64,000 nt of DNA from an uncultured Roseobacter sp. (GCF_947495025.1 NZ_CANLXG010000002.1:310001-374000), one strand, 5' to 3'; positions 1-9,150 are shown, counted from the first letter of the stretch. Notes: generated from the letters alone by a model not told the origin. Translations and numbers: made by a program.

Positions 1-17
1 GGTATTCCGGGCTGTGA

Positions 18-2039
18 TCAGGTCAGTGGCCATGGCAGATCCACAAACTCCTGCAGCAGGCCTGCCGGGAAGTCACGGTTCAGCAATCCGGCCATCAGGC
101 AGATAAAGGCAATCCCTGCTGCTGTATAGGCAGCCGCAAAGGACAAACTGCGTCCGGCGCGAAAGCGAATGAACCCAAACAGGAACACGGCGAGCGCAAG
201 GACAAATCCAACCAGGGCGGTCATGATCAGCAGTGCCGCGAACCAGGCCAGCGTCGACCAGAGACCGTGGCGGCTGTCTTCTTCTGTTTCCCGGTCTGCA
301 AAGAGTGGATGTGTCTCGGGACGTATCATCATCTGAACCAGCAGGATGAGGCATCCGACAATTGCCACGCCGGACACAAACCGGGGGAACACGCGGTCAG
401 CGGCTGCGTAGTCGGGGATCAGCGACGCATTCGTGAAAGCCACCAGCAGATACCCCAGCACCACCAGCAGGAAGATCAGAGGTGCGCGTTTGGAGCCACT
501 GGCAACAGATCCCTCGGCCATGATTGTTTTCGCCTGACGCAACCCGACGACAACAGAGATCACAGTGATGATCAACAGCACAATGACGATGGGCGAAAAG
601 ATATAGTCGATGCCTTCCTCAAAGCTCTTGCGAAAACGGGACTGGGCAATCTGCACTGCCTGATTGGCATAGGTTTCAGCCGGATTGGACAAAACAAAGC
701 CGATCAGGAAAGCCGGTCGCGACCAGTCAAAACGGCGCATCATGATGCCCAGAAGACCTATGCCAAAAAGTGCCACAAGGTCCATGATGTCCTGGCCGGA
801 CTGAAACGCCGCGAAGGCGATGATCATAAACAGGAACGGCGCCAGCAACGAGAACGGTATTGTGGTCAGACGGGCAATGCCGCCCGAGGCCGCGATACAG
901 ATCAGCGTGCCAACGACATTCGCCAGCGCCAGAAGCCACACGATAGCATAGGTGATGTCCAGGTTGTTCTTCAGCATTGAGGGGCCGACCTCAATGTTGC
1001 CGGATCCCAGAAGCGCGATCGCGCCGATAAAGATCGCCATGGATCCCGACCCGGGAATGCCGAACAGGAGCGTCGGAACAAGCCCACCGCCTTCTTTGGC
1101 GTTGTTGGAGCTTTCAGGCCCGATCACGCCGCGCACTTCGCCGCTGCCGAATTTCGATTTGTCCCGGGTGGTCTGCACCGCGTGACCATAGGCAATCCAG
1201 TCCACCACAGAACCACCAAGCCCGGGGATCACGCCGACGACGACGCCAATGATTGAGCACCGCACCGACAGCCAGATATTGGCGAACCAGTCGCGCACCC
1301 CGGCCGCCCAGCCGCCACCGAGCGGTTTGCGGTCAGAAATCGCACGGTCCTTGCGCAGCAGAGCAACGATTTCCGGAATGGCAAAGATACCGAGACCGAC
1401 AATGACCAGCTTCAGACCATCAACAAGATAAGGCATATCGTATGTTGCCATACGAAGCTCGCCCGCGCTGTCGCCCTCCCCGATTGTCCCGATCATCATC
1501 CCCAGACCGGCAGCGGCTATCCCTTTGATCGCCACACGGCCGGCGAGGATACCCACCATCGAAAGACCGAATATAGTGATCATCAGCAGTTCCGGCGTAC
1601 GGAACTCCAGAACAATCGGACGCGCGATCAGGATAAAGACAGTCAGGAACATCGCACCGACGAGGCCGCCGAAGAGAGATGAGGCAAAGGCCGCAGACAG
1701 GGCACGCGCAGCCTCGCCTTTTTTTGCCATCGGGAAGCCATCCAGAACAGTTGCCTGGCTTGCAGATGACCCCGGAATACCCATCAGAACGGATGCGAAA
1801 GTGTCTGATGTCGGGACCACAGCCACCATGCCGATCATGAGCGCAAGGCCCAGCACCGGGTCCATGCCAAACATAAACGGAAGCAGCAGCGACAGGCCGG
1901 CAATACCTCCAAGCCCCGGGAAAACACCGATACAGAGGCCCATGACGACGCCCAGTACGAGATATCCCAGAACAACGGGCTGCAGGATCAGGCCCGCAGC
2001 ATCGGACAGCGCAGGCAATGCGACCGAGATCACTTCCAT
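18..2039 (-). CDS. tctA: TctA-TctB fused permease of a tripartite tricarboxylate transporter
   Basis: This is the membrane part of a TTT-family secondary transporter that takes up citrate-like carboxylates with a periplasmic TctC protein. Residues 1-510 are TctA: many hydrophobic helices, the glycine-rich N-terminal segment, the GFPMAKKGEAARAL motif near residue 100 and the GPESSNNAKEGG motif near residue 310. Residues about 520-673 hold four more helices resembling the small subunit TctB, which is usually a separate gene of about 150-170 residues. TctA alone is about 500 residues, so 673 residues fits a fusion. The ATG at 2039 lies 64 bp downstream of the tctC stop on the same strand, with a terminator between. 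No separate tctB is present. The substrate is not readable from sequence. Confidence 0.9.
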   Translation of the reverse strand: MEVISVALPALSDAAGLILQPVVLGYLVLGVVMGLCIGVFPGLGGIAGLSLLLPFMFGMDPVLGLALMIGMVAVVPTSDTFASVLMGIPGSSASQATVLDGFPMAKKGEAARALSAAFASSLFGGLVGAMFLTVFILIARPIVLEFRTPELLMITIFGLSMVGILAGRVAIKGIAAAGLGMMIGTIGEGDSAGELRMATYDMPYLVDGLKLVIVGLGIFAIPEIVALLRKDRAISDRKPLGGGWAAGVRDWFANIWLSVRCSIIGVVVGVIPGLGGSVVDWIAYGHAVQTTRDKSKFGSGEVRGVIGPESSNNAKEGGGLVPTLLFGIPGSGSMAIFIGAIALLGSGNIEVGPSMLKNNLDITYAIVWLLALANVVGTLICIAASGGIARLTTIPFSLLAPFLFMIIAFAAFQSGQDIMDLVALFGIGLLGIMMRRFDWSRPAFLIGFVLSNPAETYANQAVQIAQSRFRKSFEEGIDYIFSPIVIVLLIITVISVVVGLRQAKTIMAEGSVASGSKRAPLIFLLVVLGYLLVAFTNASLIPDYAAADRVFPRFVSGVAIVGCLILLVQMMIRPETHPLFADRETEEDSRHGLWSTLAWFAALLIMTALVGFVLALAVFLFGFIRFRAGRSLSFAAAYTAAGIAFICLMAGLLNRDFPAGLLQEFVDLPWPLT

Positions 2040-2057
2040 TGGTTCAGCTTTCTGCAG

Positions 2058-2093
2058 AAAAAATCACCCCGGCGCCAAAAAAGAACGCCGGGG
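2058..2093 (-). terminator. Intrinsic terminator/attenuator between tctC and tctAB
   Basis: On the minus strand an 8-bp GC stem (CCCCGGCG pairing with CGCCGGGG; plus-strand arms 2067-2074 and 2086-2093) is followed by a U-rich run from the A-tract at 2058-2063. It sits after tctC and before tctAB, so it probably lowers permease transcription relative to the binding protein. Confidence 0.75.
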
Positions 2094-2102
2094 CTGGGTC
2101 AT

Positions 2103-3215
2103 TTACTTCAGCGACACACCATAGCGATCCTGGAGCCAGCTGGTAACAAAGTCACGCGCCGCATCCGGAACATTGGTGCCGGATTTCAGCGCACCGGCAG
2201 CTTCCTCGCCGGTCATCTGCGGGTATTTGCCAAGTCGGCCAGCGGAAATCTCAGCAAAATCTGCGCGTGCTTTCACCGCCTCGAATGCTGCCGTGTATGT
2301 TACTTTTGCATCTTCGGATGCACCGGCGGGCAGGAACACCATCTTCTGCGCGGGGAACCCGGCGATAAAGAATGCTTTCCATGCGTCCCACTGCTCTCCG
2401 CTCGTCTCGCAGCCATCTGTGGCTTCACAGATTTCCTTGAACGTCGGCATGTCCGGGAAAGTCGGATCGCGGACGATGTTGCCGTCTGCATCCAATGCGC
2501 CCCAGGACATCATCGGCACCGCCGTTCCTTCTTCAACCAGTGGCGTTACCCCTTTGAGGTAGGACGAAGATGTCTGATAATCGATGTTGGCCTCGCCGCG
2601 CTCGAACATCAGGCGACCGTCGCCGCGGCCTTTGATACCAAAGACAGGCTCAACGTTCAGACCAAGCATTTCCCAGGCCAGCAGGGGCACAAGGTCAAGG
2701 CGTGTCGCGCCCTGGCTGCCATAGATGAAATCGGTGTCCCGCAGACCCGACGCATCCATACCATCCATCTTTTCTGAAAGATCCGGGGGCAGGTAAGCAA
2801 CGCCTCCTGTCCCAGACGCCAGAACGACCTCCCAGTCATTGTACTCATAACGTACCCGCGGGTCGCCCAGCAGATAGGGGAACTGTGTGGAACCCGAAGA
2901 GCCGAAAATCAGCGTTCCTTCGCTGTCTTCGTACTTCTGCTCCTGAAACCAGTTCGCCCCTTTTGTCGAGCCTGCTCCCGGCATGAACTTGACCACAACC
3001 GTTGGGTTACCGGGCAGTGCTTCGCTCAGAAGGGGTGCGTAAAAGTTTGCCCATTTGGCAGAACCGCCGGTTTCAGAGAACGGGATCACCCATTCCACTG
3101 TCTTACCCGACAGATCGATCCCGTGACCGCCCGCAGCTGCACCGGTCGCTACTGATGCCGCAGCCGCAGCCACAAGCCCAAGCGCCACGCGACGCGTGGT
3201 TTTCGAAATTTCCAT
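2103..3215 (-). CDS. tctC: TctC-type periplasmic binding protein of the TTT transporter
   Basis: Periplasmic solute receptor that delivers a carboxylate to the TctAB permease encoded just downstream. The ATG at 3215 is preferred over the upstream in-frame ATG at 3254. It is preceded by GGGAGG at good spacing and opens a signal peptide: basic start (MEISKTTRR), hydrophobic core, then an Ala-rich region with likely cleavage near residue 28. The mature protein begins GKTVEWVIPFSETGGSAKWANFYAPLL, the TctC/Bug-type N-terminal pattern for a two-lobed binding fold. The length of 370 residues is somewhat longer than the usual 320-330. It is divergent from tctD, the usual arrangement for tctCBA under TctDE control. 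The ligand is unknown. Confidence 0.88.
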   Translation of the reverse strand: MEISKTTRRVALGLVAAAAASVATGAAAGGHGIDLSGKTVEWVIPFSETGGSAKWANFYAPLLSEALPGNPTVVVKFMPGAGSTKGANWFQEQKYEDSEGTLIFGSSGSTQFPYLLGDPRVRYEYNDWEVVLASGTGGVAYLPPDLSEKMDGMDASGLRDTDFIYGSQGATRLDLVPLLAWEMLGLNVEPVFGIKGRGDGRLMFERGEANIDYQTSSSYLKGVTPLVEEGTAVPMMSWGALDADGNIVRDPTFPDMPTFKEICEATDGCETSGEQWDAWKAFFIAGFPAQKMVFLPAGASEDAKVTYTAAFEAVKARADFAEISAGRLGKYPQMTGEEAAGALKSGTNVPDAARDFVTSWLQDRYGVSLK

Positions 3216-3324
3216 GTTTTCCTCCCAGATCGCACGGACGACTGCCGTCCGCACTCAGAATTCCGGACGGGTGATTCCCGCCTCCGTAAGAATAGTCTGA
3301 CGCAGGAAGCTTGCATTAAGCCTT

Positions 3325-3348
3325 CATCCCCTGAAAAATGCAGGGATG
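3325..3348 (+). promoter_or_regulatory. Hairpin covering the tctD start codon
   Basis: CATCCC at 3325-3330 can pair with GGGATG at 3343-3348. TG at 3332-3333 pairs with CA at 3341-3342 after a bulged C, leaving a 7-nt A-rich loop. The 3' arm contains the GGG upstream of, and the whole ATG of, the response-regulator gene. In the mRNA this would hide the start codon; as DNA it could instead be a small operator in the tctC/tctD divergent region. The structure is visible; its role is inferred. Confidence 0.4.
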
Positions 3349-4014
3349 CGCATTACCCTCGTCGAAGACAACACCAGCCTGCGCAAGGGCATCACCTACC
3401 GACTGGAGGACGAGGGGTATTCCGTCGACGCTCTTGCCGACGGCCTTCAGGCGGCAGATTTTCTGCGGCAGGAAGACAGCGACCTGGTCATCCTGGACAT
3501 AAACCTGCCCGGCCAGAGCGGTCTTGATGTGCTCAGCGACATGCGGCAGCGCAACGACCCGAGGCCCGTCATCCTCCTGACTGCCCGCTCCGGCACCAGC
3601 GACCGTGTCCGCGGTCTGGATGCAGGCGCCGACGACTACCTGGTGAAACCCTTTGCCATGGAAGAGCTTGCCGCAAGGATACGGGCACTCGCAAGACGCC
3701 GGGACACCGCGCCCAGACGGAGCATTACACTCGGCAGTCTGTCGCTTGATCTGGAACCGCTGCAACTCCTGTCACAGGACGGCATGATCGATGTCCCACG
3801 CCGGGAACTCGGCGTTCTGCAGACCCTGGCAGAGGCGCAGGGAAGTGCGGTCAGCAAGGAACAGTTGCTGGACCGGGTCTATGGTGCTGGCAGTGAGACC
3901 GACGAAAAGGTCATCGAGGTATATGTGTCGCGTCTGCGCAAACGTCTGGCGCGGTTTGATCTGCGCATTACGGTCCGACGCGGGATCGGCTATGCACTCG
4001 AACTGCCTGAATGA
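3346..4014 (+). CDS. tctD: OmpR/TctD-family response regulator
   Basis: Cytoplasmic two-component response regulator. The receiver domain (residues 1-115) has the acidic pocket (E7, D8), the phospho-acceptor D51 in the ILDINLPG motif, T79 and K101 in YLVKPF. The C-terminal half (about 125-222) is a winged-helix DNA-binding domain of the OmpR/PhoB class, ending with the VSRLRKRL recognition-helix motif and a RGIGY wing. Length of 222 residues is normal. Its stop overlaps the kinase start by 4 bp (ATGA), so the two are translationally coupled. By position next to and divergent from tctC it is the likely regulator of the TTT transporter in response to its carboxylate substrate. Confidence 0.9.
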   Translation: MRITLVEDNTSLRKGITYRLEDEGYSVDALADGLQAADFLRQEDSDLVILDINLPGQSGLDVLSDMRQRNDPRPVILLTARSGTSDRVRGLDAGADDYLVKPFAMEELAARIRALARRRDTAPRRSITLGSLSLDLEPLQLLSQDGMIDVPRRELGVLQTLAEAQGSAVSKEQLLDRVYGAGSETDEKVIEVYVSRLRKRLARFDLRITVRRGIGYALELPE

Positions 4015-5375
4015 AACGCAGCGTCTCTCTGCGCGTCAGGCTGACAGCAATTATTCTGCTGCCGCTGATGACCCTCGCGATCCTCGCCGGGCTCTGGCAG
4101 CTTGGCAATGCACGTCAGACCGCTGCAGGAGTTTTCGACCGCAGCCTTTTGTCGGCCGCCCTGGCAGTGGCAAACGACATTGCCTATTCCGATGGCGATG
4201 CTCTGTCCCCGCAAACGCGCGACATTCTGGAGAGTACGTCGGGCGGGCCGGTTTTCTATCACGTCTATGCGCCTGACGGGGTTATTGTCGCGGGCTATGC
4301 AACTCCGCCGGTTGGCATTCCGGCCCGACGCACCGAAATCGCTCAGCCGACCTATTTCACCGCAGTTTACCAGGGACAGCCGGTCAGCGGTGTCCGCGTA
4401 CATAACCTGACCGAAATCGACGGGTTTTCCGGTATTTTCACAACCACCGTCTGGCAGGATACCGCGCTGCGTCAGGCATTCGTACGAGATCTGGTGATGC
4501 GCTCCTTCATCGCCATTTCCACACTCATTCTCTCACTGGCCCTGATCGTATGGTTTGGCGTACGGGTAGGATTGCGCCCGCTGCTGGATCTGGAGAACGC
4601 GATCGGCGCGCGATCGGGAAGTGACCTGTCGCCGATCCGGCGGGCGGTGCCGGATGAAGTAGGAGGTATCGTTGCAACGCTGAACCGCCTGCTTGGTCAG
4701 GTGTCGCAGACGCTCTCCGCGCAATCTGAGTTCATCGGCAATGCCGCGCACCAGCTGCGCAACCCGATCGCAGGCGTTCTTGCCCTGGCCGAAGCGGTTG
4801 TATCTGCCGGCAGCCAGAAACAGAGCGCCGCCCGCGCGGGTGATCTGCTGGAGGCTGCACAGCATCTGGCCGACCTCAGCCAGAAGCTTCTGATGCTGGA
4901 GCGCGCGGAGTCGCTGACACCACAGGAAACCTTTGCCAGGGTGGATCTGGGACTGGAAATCCCGGGGTGGGTTGATGCCGCGCAGGGCACAGTGCCCTCC
5001 GGGGTCCGGCTGCGGGCTGATGTCCCCGATGAAAACCTGACCGTCACAGGAGACTTCACAATGCTCCGCGAAGCGGTCACCAACCTGATCGACAACGCCC
5101 TGCGCCATGGTGGGCCGGACCTTTCAGAAATAACTGTACGTGCGAGACGAACCGGCCCACAGATCAGCCTGTCTGTGGACGACAACGGTCGCGGGCTTTC
5201 AAAACAGGATCTTTTGCGTGCAATGCAGCGTTTTGTGCAGGTGTCTGAAAGCTCCGAAAACGGGCTTGGCCTGCCTATCGCAGAGGCTGTTGCAAAGGGC
5301 CACGGTGGTACGTTCACACTGGACTCTGAGGGCAAGGGGCTGTCGGCCTGCATGTTCCTGCCGGGTGCTGCCTGA
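4011..5375 (+). CDS. tctE: TctE-type sensor histidine kinase
   Basis: Inner-membrane sensor kinase partner of TctD. A first membrane helix (about residues 13-32) and a second (about 163-185) flank a periplasmic sensor of about 130 residues. A HAMP-like linker follows. The dimerisation/phosphoacceptor segment carries H247 in GNAAHQLRNPIAG, and the ATPase domain has the N box (LIDNALRHG), G1 (DDNGRGLS) and G2 (GLGLPIAEAVAKGHGG). The 454-residue length is family-typical. The Q after the histidine (HQLRNP) is the TctE/QseC-type H-box variant. It probably senses the tricarboxylate moved by TctABC, either directly or with the binding protein. Confidence 0.88.
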   Translation: MKRSVSLRVRLTAIILLPLMTLAILAGLWQLGNARQTAAGVFDRSLLSAALAVANDIAYSDGDALSPQTRDILESTSGGPVFYHVYAPDGVIVAGYATPPVGIPARRTEIAQPTYFTAVYQGQPVSGVRVHNLTEIDGFSGIFTTTVWQDTALRQAFVRDLVMRSFIAISTLILSLALIVWFGVRVGLRPLLDLENAIGARSGSDLSPIRRAVPDEVGGIVATLNRLLGQVSQTLSAQSEFIGNAAHQLRNPIAGVLALAEAVVSAGSQKQSAARAGDLLEAAQHLADLSQKLLMLERAESLTPQETFARVDLGLEIPGWVDAAQGTVPSGVRLRADVPDENLTVTGDFTMLREAVTNLIDNALRHGGPDLSEITVRARRTGPQISLSVDDNGRGLSKQDLLRAMQRFVQVSESSENGLGLPIAEAVAKGHGGTFTLDSEGKGLSACMFLPGAA

Positions 5376-5431
5376 AGATCTCCGGCGCATTCTGGCGGGT
5401 ATTAGTGCATCATCTGTCTGAAATCCTTCAG

Positions 5432-5460
5432 TTGACAGTTGCGAGTGATTTGCATTTACA
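5432..5460 (+). promoter_or_regulatory. Candidate Mur-controlled promoter of the sitABCD operon
   Basis: A perfect -35 hexamer TTGACA (5432-5437) is followed, after exactly 17 bp, by TTTACA (5455-5460) as a plausible -10. The spacer contains TGCGAGTGATTTGCA (5440-5454), an imperfect 15-bp palindrome whose outer TGC/GCA arms and A/T-rich inner parts resemble the alphaproteobacterial manganese-responsive Mur site. A repressor bound there would block RNA polymerase. The elements are visible in the sequence. That they form a Mur operator is inferred from the gene content and from memory of the motif. Confidence 0.55.
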
Positions 5461-5496
5461 AGTTTCAGCCCCATATCTTCCTCAAAGGAGAAAAGG

Positions 5497-6399
5497 ATGC
5501 TGAAAAAGTTTCTGGGACTGAGTGCCGCAACACTTCTGGCCGGAGCACTGGCCAGCGGAGCCGTTGCCAAAGACAGGATGAAAGTCGTAACGACGTTTAC
5601 TGTTCTGGCCGACATGGCCTCGAACGTTGCGGGAGAGGCTGCAGAGGTTGTTTCTGTCACAAAGCCAGGTGCCGAAATTCACGGGTATGAGCCAACACCG
5701 CAGGATATTGTCCGTGCCTCGGATGCCGATCTTATTCTGTGGAACGGTATGAACCTGGAACTCTGGTTCGAACAGTTCCTGTCCAACATGGAAGATGTAC
5801 CCTCTGTAACCCTGACGGACGGCATTGATCCCATCTCCATCGCGTCAGGCAGTTACGAGGGCAAACCCAACCCTCACGCCTGGATGGGTCTGGATAACGC
5901 GCTGGTTTATATCGACAACATCACAGCTGCATTTTCGGAGCATGATCCGGAAAATGCCGAAATCTACGCGATGAATGCGGCCCGATACAAAGACCGGCTG
6001 CGCGAAACAATAGAGCCACTGCGTGCCGCGATAGCAGATATTCCGGCAAACCGGCGCTGGCTGGTTACCTGCGAAGGTGCCTTCAGTTACCTTGCGCGGG
6101 ACTTTGGTCTGCAGGAGCTTTACCTCTGGCCTATGAACGCAGATCGCACAGGCACACCACAGCAGGTCCGTTCGGTGATTGACGGTGTGCGCGAAAATGA
6201 CATCCCGGTGGTGTTCTGCGAGAGTACGGTCAACACGGCTCCTGCCGAGCAGGTGGCGCGCGAAACCGGCGCTGAATACGGAGGCGTGCTTTACGTTGAC
6301 AGCCTGAGCGAGAGCGACGGACCCGTACCGACCTATCTTGATCTGCTGACTGTCACTGCGCGCACAGTCGCTGAAGGCCTGACAGCCGCTACCAACTGA
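5497..6399 (+). CDS. sitA: Manganese/zinc ABC transporter solute-binding protein (SitA-type)
   Basis: Cluster A-I metal-binding periplasmic protein that delivers Mn(II), or possibly Zn or Fe, to the SitCD permease. Residues 1-24 form a signal peptide ending at an Ala-Val-Ala site. The four metal ligands expected for the Mn/Fe class are present: H62 (AEIHGYEPT), H127 (NPHAWM), E193 (CEGAFSYLARDFGL) and D268 (VDSLSE). A glutamate at the third position and absence of a His-rich loop favour manganese over zinc. The start is supported by AAAGGAG at 5484-5490. It is the first gene of a four-gene operon. A 10-bp-stem hairpin follows the stop, which would favour higher expression of the binding protein. 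Confidence 0.9.
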   Translation: MLKKFLGLSAATLLAGALASGAVAKDRMKVVTTFTVLADMASNVAGEAAEVVSVTKPGAEIHGYEPTPQDIVRASDADLILWNGMNLELWFEQFLSNMEDVPSVTLTDGIDPISIASGSYEGKPNPHAWMGLDNALVYIDNITAAFSEHDPENAEIYAMNAARYKDRLRETIEPLRAAIADIPANRRWLVTCEGAFSYLARDFGLQELYLWPMNADRTGTPQQVRSVIDGVRENDIPVVFCESTVNTAPAEQVARETGAEYGGVLYVDSLSESDGPVPTYLDLLTVTARTVAEGLTAATN

Positions 6400-6426
6400 G
6401 AGGTACGGCCGGAAATGAAACTGACG

Positions 6427-6452
6427 GACCCGCAGTTTGCAGACTGCGGGTC
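6427..6452 (+). terminator. Intercistronic hairpin between sitA and sitB
   Basis: GACCCGCAGT (6427-6436) and ACTGCGGGTC (6443-6452) form a perfect 10-bp stem with a 6-nt loop, 27 bp after the sitA stop. No U-run follows, so it is more likely an mRNA-stabilising or processing hairpin than a full terminator. It protects the sitA message, as known for other ABC binding-protein genes. Confidence 0.7.
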
Positions 6453-6493
6453 TGATGCGTGCAAAGAAAGAGGGCTTACGGCCCGGGAAACAA

Positions 6494-7396
6494 ATGATGC
6501 AACCGGTTGAGAAAAACACTGCAGAAGTGCAGACAACAACGCCGGACGGTCCCGGTCTGTGCGCACGAGATGTGACTGTCACCTACCGCAACGGCCATAC
6601 CGCGCTCTGGGATGCAAGTTTTGATATCCCCCGCGGGTCAGTCACTGCGCTTGTCGGCGTCAACGGCGCCGGAAAGTCCACCCTGTTCAAAGCCGTTATG
6701 GGCTTCGTTCCGGCGGCAAAAGGACAGATCGAAATTCTCGGCATGACCGTGCGGGACGCATTGCGCAAAAACCTCGTCGCCTATGTACCGCAATCCGAAG
6801 ACGTGGACTGGGCCTTTCCAGTTCTGGTCGAAGACGTCGTGATGATGGGTCGTTACGGACATATGGGTTTTCTGCGGCGCCCCGGCGCCGGGGATCACGC
6901 GGCAGTGGACGAAGCCCTGCGCCGCGTCAGTATGCAGGATTTCCGCCACCGGCAGATCGGTGAGCTCTCGGGCGGGCAGCGCAAGCGGGTTTTTCTGGCG
7001 AGATCCCTGGCGCAGGACGGACAGGTTATTCTTCTGGATGAGCCCTTCACTGGTGTCGACGTGAAAACCGAAGAACAGATCATCGGCTTGCTACGCGAGC
7101 TGCGCGACGAAGGCCGGGTGATGCTGGTCTCAACGCACAACCTCGGCTCGGTACCTGAATTCTGCGATCGTACCATCCTCGTCAAAGGAACGGTGCTGGG
7201 GCATGGTCCGACAGAAACAACATTCACACGCGAAAACCTGGAGCTGGCTTTTGGCGGTGTGCTGCGTCACTTCACCCTGGGTGGCAATACACTGCATGAT
7301 GACGAAGATGGACGCGAAGTTACCATCCTCACTGACGATGAACGCCCCTTTGTGCAATACGGTGAAAAGACCCAGCGCACCGAGGATCAGTCATGA
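6494..7396 (+). CDS. sitB: Manganese ABC transporter ATPase (SitB-type)
   Basis: Cytoplasmic ATP-binding subunit that powers metal uptake through SitCD. It shows Walker A (GVNGAGKST), a Q-loop ([10 protein letters not shown]), the signature LSGGQRKR, Walker B (VILLDEPF) and the switch histidine (VSTHN), all in family order. I take the start as the ATG at 6494 (300 residues). The in-frame TTG at 6437 lies inside the loop of the sitA-sitB hairpin, and the ATG at 6455 has no ribosome-binding site. The 6494 site has only a modest GGGAAA upstream, so its exact start is uncertain. The gene ends in a 4-bp ATGA overlap with sitC. Confidence 0.9.
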   Translation: MMQPVEKNTAEVQTTTPDGPGLCARDVTVTYRNGHTALWDASFDIPRGSVTALVGVNGAGKSTLFKAVMGFVPAAKGQIEILGMTVRDALRKNLVAYVPQSEDVDWAFPVLVEDVVMMGRYGHMGFLRRPGAGDHAAVDEALRRVSMQDFRHRQIGELSGGQRKRVFLARSLAQDGQVILLDEPFTGVDVKTEEQIIGLLRELRDEGRVMLVSTHNLGSVPEFCDRTILVKGTVLGHGPTETTFTRENLELAFGGVLRHFTLGGNTLHDDEDGREVTILTDDERPFVQYGEKTQRTEDQS

Positions 7397-8277
7397 TCGG
7401 GACGCTGCTCGAACCCTTTTCCTACAGCTACATGACCAATGCCATGTGGGTTTCCGCGCTGGTCGGTGCGGTCTGCGCATTCCTGTCGTCTTACCTGATG
7501 CTCAAGGGCTGGTCTCTGATCGGTGATGCGCTGTCGCACTCGGTCGTGCCCGGTGTTGCCGGTGCATACATCCTGGGTCTTCCCTTTGCCCTTGGTGCCT
7601 TCATCGCAGGCGGTCTGGCAGCAGGAGCAATGCTGTTCCTCTCTGAACGCTCCGGGCTGAAACCTGATGTGATTATCGGGCTCATCTTCACATCCTTTTT
7701 CGGCCTTGGGCTTTTTATTGTGTCGATCAACCCGATGTCCGTATCGGTACAGACCATAACCATGGGCAACATCCTCGCGATCACACCCGGTGACACTTTG
7801 CAACTGGCTCTGATCGGTTTCATTTCGCTGGTTGTCCTCCTCGCCAGATGGAAAGACCTGATGGTTACTTTTTTTGACGAGAACCATGCACGGACGATCG
7901 GCCTGAATCCCGGCCTCCTGAAGGTCATCTTTTTTACCCTGCTGTCGGCCAGTGTCGTTGCGGCAATGCAGACCGTTGGCGCCTTTCTCGTTATTGCAAT
8001 GGTCGTGACACCGGGTGCCACAGCTTACCTGCTCTGCGACCGCTTTCCCCGTCTCATTGCCACGTCGATAGCAATCGGCGCAGGAACAGCTTTCAGCGGT
8101 GCTTATATCAGTTACTTTCTGGATGGTGCGACCGGCGGTATAATCGTGACACTTCAGACGCTCATTTTCCTGCTCGCCTTTGTGTTTGCGCCGACCCACG
8201 GCCTGCTAGCCAGCAGACGACGTGCACGGACGCCAGCCAACCGCCAGGACCGGCCCGAAAGAACAATGCGCGTATGA
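7393..8277 (+). CDS. sitC: Manganese ABC transporter permease (SitC-type)
   Basis: Inner-membrane subunit of the ABC-3 (metal) permease family, 294 residues with about eight hydrophobic helices. Family motifs are visible: [11 protein letters not shown] near residue 45, [13 protein letters not shown], and [21 protein letters not shown] near residue 200, which lines the metal path. It is translationally coupled to sitB upstream (ATGA overlap) and to sitD downstream (ATGA overlap), giving a heterodimeric SitC-SitD channel. Confidence 0.9.
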   Translation: MIGTLLEPFSYSYMTNAMWVSALVGAVCAFLSSYLMLKGWSLIGDALSHSVVPGVAGAYILGLPFALGAFIAGGLAAGAMLFLSERSGLKPDVIIGLIFTSFFGLGLFIVSINPMSVSVQTITMGNILAITPGDTLQLALIGFISLVVLLARWKDLMVTFFDENHARTIGLNPGLLKVIFFTLLSASVVAAMQTVGAFLVIAMVVTPGATAYLLCDRFPRLIATSIAIGAGTAFSGAYISYFLDGATGGIIVTLQTLIFLLAFVFAPTHGLLASRRRARTPANRQDRPERTMRV

Positions 8278-9128
8278 CTGAGGTCCTTATACAGCCGTTT
8301 GGATTTGCGTTCATGCAGAACGCATTTCTCATCGCGGCCATTGTCTCTGTGCCAACAGCGCTGCTCTCGTGCTTTCTGGTGCTCAAAGGCTGGGCGCTGA
8401 TGGGCGACGCGGTCAGCCACGCAGTCCTGCCGGGCATCGTGCTGGCCTATATCTTTGGTCTGCCGCTCATTCTGGGTGCCTTCGCAGCGGGGATGGTCTG
8501 CGCCGTGGCCAGCGGTTACCTCGCCAGCAACAGCCGCGTCAAACAGGACACAGTGATGGGTGTCGTCTTTTCCGGCATGTTTGGCATCGGCATTGTGCTT
8601 TATGTCGCCGTCGAGACCAACGCACACCTGGATCATATTCTGTTTGGCAATGTGCTGGGCATCGAGGCTCACGAGATCCGGACTGCGGCCGTTATCTCCG
8701 CAATTGTCACCGGGCTGCTGGTGCTCAAGTGGAAAGACCTGCTCTTGCACAGCTTTGATCCCGCGCAGGCCCAGGCGTCCGGCCTGCCTGTGTTCTGGCT
8801 GCACTATGGTCTGCTTGCAGCGCTTTCGCTGACCGTGGTCGCAACCCTGTCTGCCACCGGACTCATTCTGGCAATCGGGTTGCTGATCGCGCCGGGCGCA
8901 ATTGCGTTCCTGCTGGTCCGCAGTTTCGCAGCAATGCTCTGGGTTTCGGTCGTGGTCTGTGCCGGTTCCATGTTCCTTGGCACGTACCTGAGTTTTTTTA
9001 TCGACAGCGCGCCTGCTCCAACAATTGTACTGATCCTGACGGCGGCATTTATCGTGGCTTTCGTGCGCCGCCTGCGCATCACACGACGCAACTCTGCAAA
9101 GCTCAGCGCCGCCACAGATACGCACTAG
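8274..9128 (+). CDS. sitD: Manganese ABC transporter permease (SitD-type)
   Basis: Second ABC-3 family permease, 284 residues. It is clearly paralogous to SitC: GDAVSHAVLPGIVLAYIFGLPLILGAF aligns with the Sit[12 protein letters not shown] segment, and LSATGLILAIGLLIAPGAIAFLL aligns with the SitC C-terminal motif. It completes the Sit importer (SitA binding protein, SitB ATPase, SitC/D channel). Its start overlaps the sitC stop by 4 bp. It is the last gene of the operon, and the next gene starts 109 bp downstream behind its own candidate promoter. Confidence 0.9.
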   Translation: MTEVLIQPFGFAFMQNAFLIAAIVSVPTALLSCFLVLKGWALMGDAVSHAVLPGIVLAYIFGLPLILGAFAAGMVCAVASGYLASNSRVKQDTVMGVVFSGMFGIGIVLYVAVETNAHLDHILFGNVLGIEAHEIRTAAVISAIVTGLLVLKWKDLLLHSFDPAQAQASGLPVFWLHYGLLAALSLTVVATLSATGLILAIGLLIAPGAIAFLLVRSFAAMLWVSVVVCAGSMFLGTYLSFFIDSAPAPTIVLILTAAFIVAFVRRLRITRRNSAKLSAATDTH

Positions 9129-9150
9129 CCCCGGCGGGATAAAACAACGG

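Noticed and set aside
6497..6511. TGCAACCGGTTG at the sitB start, resembling the inositol operator core
   Set aside because: Only the inner 12 bp match; the flanking TTT/AAA arms are absent and it lies inside coding sequence of a manganese transporter. Likely chance.
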